In this document: positions 9,574-17,507 of the stretch, piece by piece
How the letters are laid out: each line of letters begins with the position of its first letter
How positions within the stretch are numbered: the stretch's first letter is position 1
NCBI GenBank assembly: GCA_002723195.1
Contig: PBNR01000054.1
Location: 1-42,631, forward strand
Source: Gammaproteobacteria bacterium
GTDB taxonomy: Bacteria > Pseudomonadota > Gammaproteobacteria > Pseudomonadales > Pseudohongiellaceae
Direction: 5' to 3'
Length of the DNA: 42,631 nt
Program-made: the position numbers and the translations under genes
Notes under the pieces: model-generated
The model's database searches: none
What the model saw: only the letters and a program-made list of their open reading frames with translations
What the model was told of the DNA's origin: nothing

Positions 9574-10167
9574 CTAATCGTCTCGGTTAAATACAACCGT
9601 AAAAGATACTGGCACAGCCCGACTGATGCTGGGCAATCCAGCCACTTCTCTTAAAGCTTCGACACCCGACACCAAGTTATGAGTGTCAGCGCTAATGAGA
9701 ATTGGCTTAACAGTCGAAGCAACCACGCCGTTTTGTAACCGAGTTACTAAAATATCAGCACTGTAGGAATTAGACTCGCCATGAACATCTAAGTTAAAAG
9801 ACACCTGCATCAAATGAGTAGCACCAACCGCCAAAGCAGTCACTGACGCCAAATCGATATTCCCACTAATCGTGGCTTCTGGAAATATATTGGTCTCAAA
9901 CAACATATCCCGCATGCGTTCGTTTCTAATATCGATAAGCGTGTTTACACTAGCGAGTTCCACGGTTATCTCAACCATTCCATCATCACTGATAGTTCCT
10001 GACATAAGGTCAAAAGTATGGACTTCACCAACATGATCAGCCTTGATTGTGACAAAGCTTAAAGTGGAAGAGTCATTGACCAGAGACCATTGCCCGTGAG
10101 CCATACTGGTCGTTAACATGGCTACAAGACATAGCGCGATCATTTTAGTTAGGGACTTGAGGATCAT
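9574..10167 (-). CDS. YceI-family periplasmic protein
   Basis: A 197-residue exported protein with a signal peptide (residues 1-25, ending AHG) and a YceI lipocalin-like domain. The domain shows the family pattern: SLVNDSSTLSFVTIKAD at the start, then FDLMSGTI, IDIRNERMRDMLF with the conserved NxxRD-like motif, and FPEATISG. YceI proteins bind polyisoprenoid or similar amphiphilic ligands in the periplasm; the ligand here is unknown. AAGGAG (10175-10180 on the minus strand) lies 7 bases before ATG at 10167. It converges with the TonB receptor gene, leaving about 100 bases between. Confidence 0.88.
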   Translation of the reverse strand: MILKSLTKMIALCLVAMLTTSMAHGQWSLVNDSSTLSFVTIKADHVGEVHTFDLMSGTISDDGMVEITVELASVNTLIDIRNERMRDMLFETNIFPEATISGNIDLASVTALAVGATHLMQVSFNLDVHGESNSYSADILVTRLQNGVVASTVKPILISADTHNLVSGVEALREVAGLPSISRAVPVSFTVVFNRDD

Positions 10168-10563
10168 CCTCGCTCTCCTTTCTTATTTATAAGGGTTTGC
10201 AATTGATTCCGGACTGCTAAGCTTACCCGATTATATGTTTCAACGTATAGGATTATAACCTCACCTGAAGCGATCCGTATCTAAATTCGCACCTGATACC
10301 ATCATTGATTCATAAACCACGGCTAAACAAGAGCAGTCACATGCACCATAGAAACGGATGGGGGTGGGGGAAAATCTAACAACAAAGATATAGCCGAAGT
10401 CGGAAAAGCATTTCAGCAGCCTAGTACAGAGCTTTATAAGACTGTTATGAATTTCAGCTTCTGCAGCTAGATCTCACCCTCGACAAAGAAATATTCTTTA
10501 TATATAAATTCTGCACCATAGATTTTGGTGTAAACTTACTTATTTTGACTACGCTCATAGTTT
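10168..10563. other. Divergent intergenic region
   Basis: This 396-base region separates yceI (-) from selD (+) and should hold both promoters. It contains the yceI ribosome site, a G-rich patch (GGGGGTGGGGG) near 10360-10370 and an AT-rich stretch before selD. I find no coding frame, RNA gene or known riboswitch. Confidence 0.55.
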
Positions 10564-12828
10564 ATGAAAGCAAACGGCCCAGTTGTGAAGCATTTGGTGC
10601 TCTTAGGCGGCGGACACAGCCACCTAGCAGTACTAAAGCACTTGGGCATGAATCCCGTTTCGGGACTAGCAGTTACTCTAATTAGCAAAGACATGAATAC
10701 CCCTTACTCTGGGTCTCTTCCGAGTTACATTGCCGGTTTTCATGCACATAACGACATTCATATCGACCTGCGCCCCCTCGCACAGTTTGCAAATGCGCGA
10801 ATAATCCAGGCAGAAGTTAAATCAATCAATCTAGAGCGAAAAGAAGTTAAGCTTCCTGGCCGGCCAGCTATTTCATTTGACCTAATATCACTCAACATTG
10901 GATCTAACCCCGACGCAATTAAGATTCCCGGAGCCCAAAACTTCGCCTTCGGGATAAAACCTATTAACGATTTTATAATTCATTTTCAATCAATTCTTAA
11001 GCTCGCTGTAGAAAATTTGAAAAGTCATAAAGAATTCAACATCGCCATAGTAGGTGGAGGTCCAGCGAGCGTCGAACTCGCCTTCGCCCTACAATTTCGC
11101 ATCCACAAGGAGTTAAAGTTAAAAATCACTGATAAATCCTTGTTAAATATTAAGCTTATTAGCGCTGACCAAGAACTACTTTCTTCTCATAATAAAAAGG
11201 TCAGAAAGTTTGCAACAATAGAACTCGAGAAAAGAGGTATTGAGTTAGTTCTGGATACTCAGGTTAAGGCGTTCAAAAAAAATATGGTTGTCTGTGAAAA
11301 CGGCGATTATTTCAACGCTGACAAAATTTTATACGCGACCGGCGCAAGCATACCAAGTTGGCCAGGAGACAGTGGTTTAGCCTTAAGCGAAGATGGATTT
11401 ATTGAAGTTAACAATCATCTGCAATCCACATCCCATGATTTTGTATTTGTTGCAGGGGATGCTGCTACAATTAAAGATAAGGTCCGACCTAAATCTGGGG
11501 TATATGCTGTTCGGCAGGGAACTCCCCTGGCCAAGAACCTTGTTAGGTTTTCCACAGGCAAGCGTTTACTCCGATATAAACCTCAAGCTCACGCCCTGGC
11601 TTTGATGAGCACAGGTAATAAATCGGCAATCGCCTCGCGTAATAATATTTTTTACCACGGCCGAATTATATGGTCTATCAAACAAAAAATTGATGCCGCA
11701 TTCGTTCGCAAGTATTCCCAATTGCCTAAAATGAAAGTCTCACCACAGATCGCGGCAGGCCTAGTTGACAAAGGAACTGAACAGCAATTGATAACACATG
11801 CCATGCGGTGTGCAGGGTGCGGAGCCAAGGTTGCAAGCAATGTTTTAGCGGAAGTACTACAACAGTTACCCGTTATTAGCCATGATGACATCTTGACGCC
11901 CAGCACCATACCTGAAGATGCAGCTACGATAAAACTGAAAGACGGTAGAATACTTGTACAAAGCGTGGATCAGTTAAAAGCATTTATTAATGACCCTTGG
12001 ATATTCGGGCGTATAGCTACCAATCACTGTCTAAGCGATATATATGCGATGGGTTGCAAACCCCATTCCGCATTAGCTGTAGTAGGCTTACCTTTTTCAC
12101 TAAAAGACTATGGGCGCGAACAATTAAAAGAGCTAATGCTTTCTTGCACTGAGACTTTATCCGAACACAATTGCGCCTTAGTTGGAGGCCATTCAGCAGA
12201 AACCGAAGCAATATATTTAGGACTATGTGTCAACGGTTTTATTAACCAAGAGAATCTGCTCACAAAAGGCGGTATGCAAGAAGGCGATGTCCTGATTCTC
12301 AGCAAACCATTAGGAACCGGAACTTTGCTAGCGGCAGATATGCGTTATAAAGCCTCTCATAATTGGATACAAAGTGCCTTAGAAAACATGTTGCTATCTA
12401 ACAGGGAAGTTGCTCAATGCTTTAAAAATAACAACGCTACTGCATGCACTGATGTGACAGGTTTCGGTTTAGCTGGTCATTTAATGGAGATGCTTTCAGG
12501 GCATAATATTGAGGTAGACCTATATTTAAGCGACATTCCTGCATTAGATGGTGCTCTGGAATGCCTAGCGCATAAAATATATAGCTCCCTCCACGAAGAC
12601 AATAAACTAATCACTAATAACGCGTTTAATACGGAAACTGTAGGTTATGATGAAAAATCTGAACTTTTATTTGACCCCCAAACAGCTGGAGGCCTACTTG
12701 CTTCGATACCTGCTGAAAAAGCGGAAAAATGCCTAAAGGAATTGCGCGAGTCAGGTTCCCGCGGAGCCAAAGCTATTGGCCGCGTCACTCGAGTTGGCGC
12801 TAACGTACCATCGATTACTCTAAAGTAG
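10564..12828 (+). CDS. selD: Selenide, water dikinase fused to an N-terminal FAD/NAD oxidoreductase
   Basis: A 754-residue fusion. Residues 1 to about 390 form a pyridine-nucleotide-disulfide oxidoreductase-like domain: FAD loop LLGGGHSHLAVL, NAD loop IAIVGGGPASVELA near residue 160, and the late FAD motif VFVAGDAA. I recall this as the 'N-term to SelD' family. Residues about 410-754 are SelD, which makes selenophosphate from selenide and ATP. Catalytic residues C419 and K422 are present in CAGCGAK (E. coli C17/K20), followed by FGRIATNHCLSDIYAMG, GGHSAETE, DVTGFGLAGH and DPQTAGGL. The oxidoreductase domain may deliver reduced selenium to the kinase. No selA, selB, tRNA-Sec or mnmH is in the window, so the downstream use of selenophosphate is unknown. 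Confidence 0.92.
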   Translation: MKANGPVVKHLVLLGGGHSHLAVLKHLGMNPVSGLAVTLISKDMNTPYSGSLPSYIAGFHAHNDIHIDLRPLAQFANARIIQAEVKSINLERKEVKLPGRPAISFDLISLNIGSNPDAIKIPGAQNFAFGIKPINDFIIHFQSILKLAVENLKSHKEFNIAIVGGGPASVELAFALQFRIHKELKLKITDKSLLNIKLISADQELLSSHNKKVRKFATIELEKRGIELVLDTQVKAFKKNMVVCENGDYFNADKILYATGASIPSWPGDSGLALSEDGFIEVNNHLQSTSHDFVFVAGDAATIKDKVRPKSGVYAVRQGTPLAKNLVRFSTGKRLLRYKPQAHALALMSTGNKSAIASRNNIFYHGRIIWSIKQKIDAAFVRKYSQLPKMKVSPQIAAGLVDKGTEQQLITHAMRCAGCGAKVASNVLAEVLQQLPVISHDDILTPSTIPEDAATIKLKDGRILVQSVDQLKAFINDPWIFGRIATNHCLSDIYAMGCKPHSALAVVGLPFSLKDYGREQLKELMLSCTETLSEHNCALVGGHSAETEAIYLGLCVNGFINQENLLTKGGMQEGDVLILSKPLGTGTLLAADMRYKASHNWIQSALENMLLSNREVAQCFKNNNATACTDVTGFGLAGHLMEMLSGHNIEVDLYLSDIPALDGALECLAHKIYSSLHEDNKLITNNAFNTETVGYDEKSELLFDPQTAGGLLASIPAEKAEKCLKELRESGSRGAKAIGRVTRVGANVPSITLK

Positions 12829-12941
12829 AAAAGACTATCTTGTTAGAAATATTCAAGCATTTTATTCGATCTTTCACAATCTTAATAACTGGCGAAAAAA
12901 GGGGCCGTCCGGTATATTGCCAGCTCGGATAATGACAATTC

Positions 12942-13694
12942 ATGAATATGCAATGGAAACATTATAAGACACCAAAATTGCTCCCATGTGGAGTGGCTAT
13001 TATTGCTGCAATAATTATTGGGCAAAGTGCAAATACCCAGGATTCTGCCAGCAGCGATGTACTCGAACGTTACGGCAGTCTCAACATTTCTAGGGAAGGC
13101 CCAATAATCGATGCTGATTTGGCACAGAAAATGTTTCGCCGCGGCAACACTTACAGTAACTTAAAACGATACGACGATGCCATCGAAGAATATAGAAAAG
13201 CAATTAGCGCGGATCCGAATTTTTCTTCTGCGATTCGTAACCTTGCAAATACATTATATTTTCTCGAGAGGTATGAAGAAGCCAAACCATTGCTCGTCCG
13301 GTACATCCAATTAGAAAAATCCACCAATTCAGGCCTGGTTGCTGCTGTCTCAACCCTCGGCGAACTAGAAAGACAGTCAGGGAATTTCGAAGTCGCTATC
13401 GAATACGACTTGCGTGCGATAGAGCTAGATCCTGGCAATGATTCACAAATTCATATCATGGCTAATACTTACAATAATGCAGGTGAGGCAGAAAAAGCAA
13501 TAGCGGTTTATCGTACAGGTATCGCGGCAATGCCAGAAAACGCATTTTTTTACAGAAGTTTAGGAAGAATTCTGGAACAAGAAGGAAGGCTGGAAGAAGC
13601 TTTAATAGAATACGAATTAGCAGCACAGAAAAACCCTGATTCAGGGTTTTATGCTGGCCTCGTAGAATCTGCCCGGCGCCTACTAGAAAATTGA
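12942..13694 (+). CDS. Exported TPR-repeat protein
   Basis: A 250-residue protein with an N-terminal hydrophobic segment (about residues 15-30, LPCGVAIIAAIIIGQSA) that serves as a signal peptide or anchor. It is followed by five or so tetratricopeptide repeats between residues 60 and 245, such as AQKMFRRGNTYSNLKRYDDA and YRSLGRILEQEGRLEEALIEY. TPR domains are protein-binding scaffolds. Partner and pathway are unknown, and the likely location is periplasmic. It lies 113 bases after selD on the same strand and converges with the aminopeptidase gene, with 6 bases between the two stop codons. Confidence 0.8.
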   Translation: MNMQWKHYKTPKLLPCGVAIIAAIIIGQSANTQDSASSDVLERYGSLNISREGPIIDADLAQKMFRRGNTYSNLKRYDDAIEEYRKAISADPNFSSAIRNLANTLYFLERYEEAKPLLVRYIQLEKSTNSGLVAAVSTLGELERQSGNFEVAIEYDLRAIELDPGNDSQIHIMANTYNNAGEAEKAIAVYRTGIAAMPENAFFYRSLGRILEQEGRLEEALIEYELAAQKNPDSGFYAGLVESARRLLEN

Positions 13695-13700
13695 AGACCT

Positions 13701-14768
13701 CTAAAACCGCCCTAATAGTTCCCTTCTTTTGTTGTCAGGAAGAGCTATGATCCGCCTAACCTCAGCATAGAATTCTGGCATAGAGCCATTTGATTGCCCT
13801 AATAAAGTATTAAAGAATGCGACCAAATCGTTATAGGAACTAACAGTCGAGAGTTGTGCATTATTTAGAGAACGGGAAAACCAATTATCGTATCCTGCGT
13901 AGCCCCCCCAACTCAATTTTAGACTTTCATATTCACTAAGCAATTTGGCCTGTAAGGCTCTTTTCCTTTTTCGTTTTTTATTTTCATTTAATTCTTCAGC
14001 ATAAAGCTCATCGAATTGATCGCGGAAATTGACAACCAAATCGATAAATTGTTGTTGTCGATTACGTTCAATTTCCGCGACTCTTATTGTTTCCTCCTGT
14101 TCCATTCTCTCCAACCAACGACGCAATCCCTCCCTTTCTACTGTAGTTGCGAAACTTTCATTAAAAGTGGTATCCCCCGGCAAATAAGCTATTTGATGCG
14201 CTAGTTCGTGAAAAATCAACCCGGCAAGTTGATAGTTTTTGCGTGTCATTACAGTACTAAACAGCGGATCATCAAACCAACCCAGAGTGGAATAGGCATC
14301 GACACCACCGGTATAGACATCAAAGCCTTCTTCAGCAAGTTGATTTGCATAGTTCAACGCTCCTGCTTCAGTGAAATAACCACGATAAGCAACACACCCT
14401 GCGATGGGGTAACACCAATTTAATGGCTTAGTCGAAAATTCCGGCGCCGCAAAAACATTCCAAACCAAGTGATCGCGCTCGACATGCACATAAGCCGAAT
14501 AATTACCTGCGAGCGGCAACGAGAGTTCGTTAGCCGCAAATTCACGAATGCGCATCACTTCATTGAACTGCATTTTCAATCCTGGAGATAGACTAGGATC
14601 GTTTATCAGTCGCTGAATATCTTCTCGCCCCAGCATAATACCCAGGTGACCCCGAACTGCTTGAGTGTAATATCCAATTGTTTCACAAGAAACGAGGAAA
14701 AAAGAAATAGCAATTAAGGAAATTAGCTTAACTAGACTCTTGATTCTAGATTCACAATCAAATTTCAT
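13701..14768 (-). CDS. Predicted zinc aminopeptidase lipoprotein (PF10023-type)
   Basis: A 355-residue protein with a lipoprotein signal ending in LVSC (C28). The metalloprotease motif is HELAH (H187, E188, H191), with a downstream NESFATTVE that can supply the third zinc ligand, as in the family I recall as 'predicted aminopeptidase'. A cysteine pair in WCYPIAGCVAYRGYF is also typical. It is probably anchored in the periplasm; no substrate is established. It is last in a minus-strand operon after the glutaminyl cyclase and YjbQ, and its start overlaps the yjbQ end by 11 bases, which suggests translational coupling. A lysine/arginine-rich stretch (NKKRKRKRALQ) sits near residue 265. Confidence 0.85.
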   Translation of the reverse strand: MKFDCESRIKSLVKLISLIAISFFLVSCETIGYYTQAVRGHLGIMLGREDIQRLINDPSLSPGLKMQFNEVMRIREFAANELSLPLAGNYSAYVHVERDHLVWNVFAAPEFSTKPLNWCYPIAGCVAYRGYFTEAGALNYANQLAEEGFDVYTGGVDAYSTLGWFDDPLFSTVMTRKNYQLAGLIFHELAHQIAYLPGDTTFNESFATTVEREGLRRWLERMEQEETIRVAEIERNRQQQFIDLVVNFRDQFDELYAEELNENKKRKRKRALQAKLLSEYESLKLSWGGYAGYDNWFSRSLNNAQLSTVSSYNDLVAFFNTLLGQSNGSMPEFYAEVRRIIALPDNKRRELLGRF

Positions 14769-15192
14769 GAGATTTGGAACCTTGTATTGTTACAACCAAT
14801 GAACGGGAAGACGCTCGCGTTCGATGCTCTCCTAAACACAGACCCTGCCAAGTCCCAAGGAGTAATTTTCCTTCTCCAATCGGTATGCTTAATTCCGAGC
14901 CCAGTAATCCTGATTTTATATGGGCAGGCATATCATCTGGCCCTTCGTAAATATGCTCATAGTAAGGTGCATTCTCTGGCGCCAACTCATTAAAATGATT
15001 TTCCATGTCTCGTCGCACAGAGCTATCGGCATTCTCATTAATACTAAGGGAAGCTGAAGTATGTTGCAGAAGAAAATGTGCGACACCTACCCTAACTAAC
15101 CGTATTTCTGGAAACTGGCTTATGACTTCTTGTGTCACTAAATGAAAGCCCCTAGGCTTTGGGGAGAGTTGAATTTTTCTTTGCAACCACAT
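14758..15192 (-). CDS. yjbQ: YjbQ/UPF0047 family protein
   Basis: A 144-residue single-domain protein of family UPF0047, which PGAP-style names call secondary thiamine-phosphate synthase. The conserved core is complete: LQHTSASLSINENADSSVRRD, then the HIYEGPDDMPAHIKSGLLGS region with its histidines, and GTWQGLCLGEHR near the C-terminus. It is cytoplasmic; the physiological role is uncertain in the family as a whole. It lies 20 bases after the glutaminyl cyclase gene and overlaps the aminopeptidase gene, so it is the middle gene of a three-gene operon. Confidence 0.9.
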   Translation of the reverse strand: MWLQRKIQLSPKPRGFHLVTQEVISQFPEIRLVRVGVAHFLLQHTSASLSINENADSSVRRDMENHFNELAPENAPYYEHIYEGPDDMPAHIKSGLLGSELSIPIGEGKLLLGTWQGLCLGEHRTRASSRSLVVTIQGSKSHEI

Positions 15193-15212
15193 AGTTATTA
15201 AATTATAAAAAA

Positions 15213-16016
15213 CTAAAAATCCACTAACTCAATTTCGAATAGGTTTGCCCAGTGTTTACCGGTAACAAACAATCTTCCATTCTCCGCATCCCATGCAATT
15301 CCATTCAGAACTGCTTCATTACTACCTAATTGAGTCTCATTACTAAGCCCGGAAAGGTCAACAAACGAAATGACTTCACCGTTCTCTGGATTGATTCTGA
15401 CAATGAAATCTGTTTGCCAAATATTCGCCCATACCTCACCATCAATGTATTCCAATTCATTGATATTCGCCAGAGGATTCCCATTAAAGGTAACTGTAAC
15501 ACTTTTTTGGGGAACAAAATTTTCCGTATCCATAAAATACAAAGTACTGGTACCGTCACTGAGAATTAGAAATTCGCCATCATAAGCCAGCCCCCAACCC
15601 TGGGTGGCATTATAATGAGTACCTAATTGCTCGAAACTGTCTTTATCCCAAACGAATACTATATTTGAGGTCCAGGTAAGCTGGTACACTTTATTATCGA
15701 CAATTTCTATCCCTTCACCAAAGTAGCGGCGATTTAAGCGCCTCCTCATCAATACTTCATTATCTTCGAGGTTGATTTTGCTCAATGAAGATAAGCCGTT
15801 TTTTCCTGTGCCTTCGAACAAAAAGCCTTCATGGTATTTGAGCCCTTGCGTAAAGGCGTTAATATCATGAGGGTACGTGTTAATGATTCGATAACCGTAT
15901 TCTTTTGGCGTTTGTCCGGATTGCCCAATTGCGGCTGAGCTGTTGAGCCCAATGATCAATAAAAGGAGCTCTATAGTAATCTTTAAATATTTTTTCGCTG
16001 TTATAGAATGATTCAT
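15213..16016 (-). CDS. Glutaminyl-peptide cyclotransferase, plant/bacterial beta-propeller type
   Basis: A 267-residue secreted enzyme with a signal peptide of about 31 residues. It matches the PF05096 family (papaya- and Xanthomonas-type glutaminyl cyclase), which converts N-terminal glutamine of peptides to pyroglutamate. Conserved elements are PHDINAFTQGLKYHEGFLFEGTG, YFGEGIEIVDNKVYQLTW (carrying the family's glutamate), GWGLAYDGEFLILSDGT and NGIAWD near the end. It leads the operon with yjbQ and a zinc aminopeptidase. A cyclase that blocks N-termini placed next to a predicted aminopeptidase suggests periplasmic peptide processing, which is inference. Confidence 0.9.
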   Translation of the reverse strand: MNHSITAKKYLKITIELLLLIIGLNSSAAIGQSGQTPKEYGYRIINTYPHDINAFTQGLKYHEGFLFEGTGKNGLSSLSKINLEDNEVLMRRRLNRRYFGEGIEIVDNKVYQLTWTSNIVFVWDKDSFEQLGTHYNATQGWGLAYDGEFLILSDGTSTLYFMDTENFVPQKSVTVTFNGNPLANINELEYIDGEVWANIWQTDFIVRINPENGEVISFVDLSGLSNETQLGSNEAVLNGIAWDAENGRLFVTGKHWANLFEIELVDF

Positions 16017-16057
16017 CTGCTCGTTTTTACCTATATGCGACCTTAGTGGAGATGCCC

Positions 16058-16405
16058 ATGTCAGACGATTGCCTTTTTTGCAAAATTATTGCCGGTGAAA
16101 TTCCTTCAACCGAAGTCTACCGCGATGATGATGTTTTTGCATTTGAAGATATTAATCCCGTTGCACCGACACATACGCTAGTAATACCTGTAAAACACTT
16201 GACAGACGTAGCAGCGGCCGAAGAAGCGGATACCGAGTTACTTGGCAAATTGGTGATGGCGGCAAATAAAATTGCAGAAAAAAAAGGGCTCGTCAAAGAA
16301 GGCTTTCGCTATGTAATTAATACCGGAAACGATGGTGGACAAACAGTTTATCACCTCCATCTTCATATATTTGGTGGACGAAAAATGAACTGGCCTCCCG
16401 GTTAA
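16058..16405 (+). CDS. hinT: HIT-family purine nucleoside phosphoramidase (HinT-like)
   Basis: A 115-residue histidine-triad protein. CLFCKIIAGEIPS at the N-terminus carries the two cysteines usual for HinT. The active site is HLHLHIFGG (H99, H101, H103), in which the middle histidine is nucleotidylated. The enzymes hydrolyse AMP-phosphoramidates in the cytoplasm. I chose ATG at 16058 because GGAG (16048-16051) lies 6 bases before it; GTG at 16046 and ATG at 16052 are in frame but overlap that site. It converges with mtnA, with only 3 bases between stop codons. Confidence 0.93.
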   Translation: MSDDCLFCKIIAGEIPSTEVYRDDDVFAFEDINPVAPTHTLVIPVKHLTDVAAAEEADTELLGKLVMAANKIAEKKGLVKEGFRYVINTGNDGGQTVYHLHLHIFGGRKMNWPPG

Positions 16406-16408
16406 ATG

Positions 16409-17488
16409 TTACAGCAGCTTGCTCAAAGACTCTGGGCTGGCTTCAAAAATTCCTTTCTCCGTAATTAGACCAGTGACAAATTCAGCAGGTGTGATATCGA
16501 AACCGTAATTGCTGACAGCGGTTTGAGAGAGAGCAATACGAACTGTCTCCATTTTTCCTTGTTCTGTTTGTCCTCTCATGTGGCTAACTTCTCTATTATC
16601 TCGTTCCTCAATAGGAAATCCTTCCTGGCCACTAAGGATAGAGAAATCGATAGTAGATACTGGCAAGGCGACATAAAAAGGAATATTGTTGTGATTGGCC
16701 GCGAGAGCCTTAAGATAAGTTCCAATTTTGTTGCACACATCTCCTGACAAGCTAGTACGATCGCTCCCGACGACACACAAATCTACCTTACCTGTTTGCA
16801 TCAAATGCCCACCTGCATTATCAACGATCAAAGTATTAGCAACGCCTCGCTCGGCAAGCTCCCAACAGGTCAATGCAGCCCCCTGATTTCGCGGTCTAGT
16901 TTCGTCTACCCATACATGCAAAGGTATACCCGCAAGTTTAGCCTTATAAATAACTGATAGGGCCGTACCCCAATCTACAGCGGCCAGAGCTCCAGCATTA
17001 CAATGGGTTAGCACATTGACTACATCCTGGGAATTTTTTTTTGACTCCCAAATGCCCCGAAGTACAGGCAGACCATTTTCACCAATTGCCTCGCATACAG
17101 CGATATCCTCTTTCTCCATAAGCTGGGCTACCTCAAGCGCTTTACCCACTATATTGTCAACTCCTTCGCCTGCAAGGAACTCTTGAACTCGTTTTAGAGC
17201 CCATTTTAGATTTACAGCCGTTGGCCTCGTCTTTGAGAGAGTATCTAATGCTTCATTGAGGCTATTAACATTACTTCGCAATGAGAGATAAATACCATAA
17301 GCTGCTGTTACACCAATAAGTGGCGCACCTCTAACCTGCATCGATGCAATTGCATAACAAACTTCATCTAGAGATTGCAAACAATTGATCTTTAACTGAT
17401 GCGGAAGCTTCGTTTGATCAATGATACAAACTCCGCCACTTTCGGGCTCAAACCAGATGCTTTGCAAATTTTTACCCTGAAAATTCAT
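16409..17488 (-). CDS. mtnA: S-methyl-5-thioribose-1-phosphate isomerase
   Basis: A 359-residue isomerase that converts 5-methylthioribose-1-phosphate to the ribulose-1-phosphate form in methionine salvage; homologues also accept 5-deoxyribose-1-phosphate. Catalytic C163 (LTHCNAGALA) and D243 (VGSDRTS) are present, along with MQVRGAPLIG and GSDVCNKIGTY-like family blocks. I prefer ATG at 17488, giving MNFQGKNLQSIWFEP, because the family starts there. ATG at 17533 is also open and would overlap the upstream gene by 26 bases. Neither has a clear ribosome site, so translation may be coupled to the aldolase gene 19 bases upstream. No mtnB, mtnC, mtnD or mtnE is nearby. Confidence 0.93.
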   Translation of the reverse strand: MNFQGKNLQSIWFEPESGGVCIIDQTKLPHQLKINCLQSLDEVCYAIASMQVRGAPLIGVTAAYGIYLSLRSNVNSLNEALDTLSKTRPTAVNLKWALKRVQEFLAGEGVDNIVGKALEVAQLMEKEDIAVCEAIGENGLPVLRGIWESKKNSQDVVNVLTHCNAGALAAVDWGTALSVIYKAKLAGIPLHVWVDETRPRNQGAALTCWELAERGVANTLIVDNAGGHLMQTGKVDLCVVGSDRTSLSGDVCNKIGTYLKALAANHNNIPFYVALPVSTIDFSILSGQEGFPIEERDNREVSHMRGQTEQGKMETVRIALSQTAVSNYGFDITPAEFVTGLITEKGIFEASPESLSKLL

Positions 17489-17507
17489 TTTCAAAATTAC
17501 TAGTCGT

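Noticed and set aside
10564-12828. Selenocysteine codon in SelD
   Set aside because: The catalytic residue is encoded by TGC (Cys), and no in-frame TGA or SECIS-like hairpin was seen.
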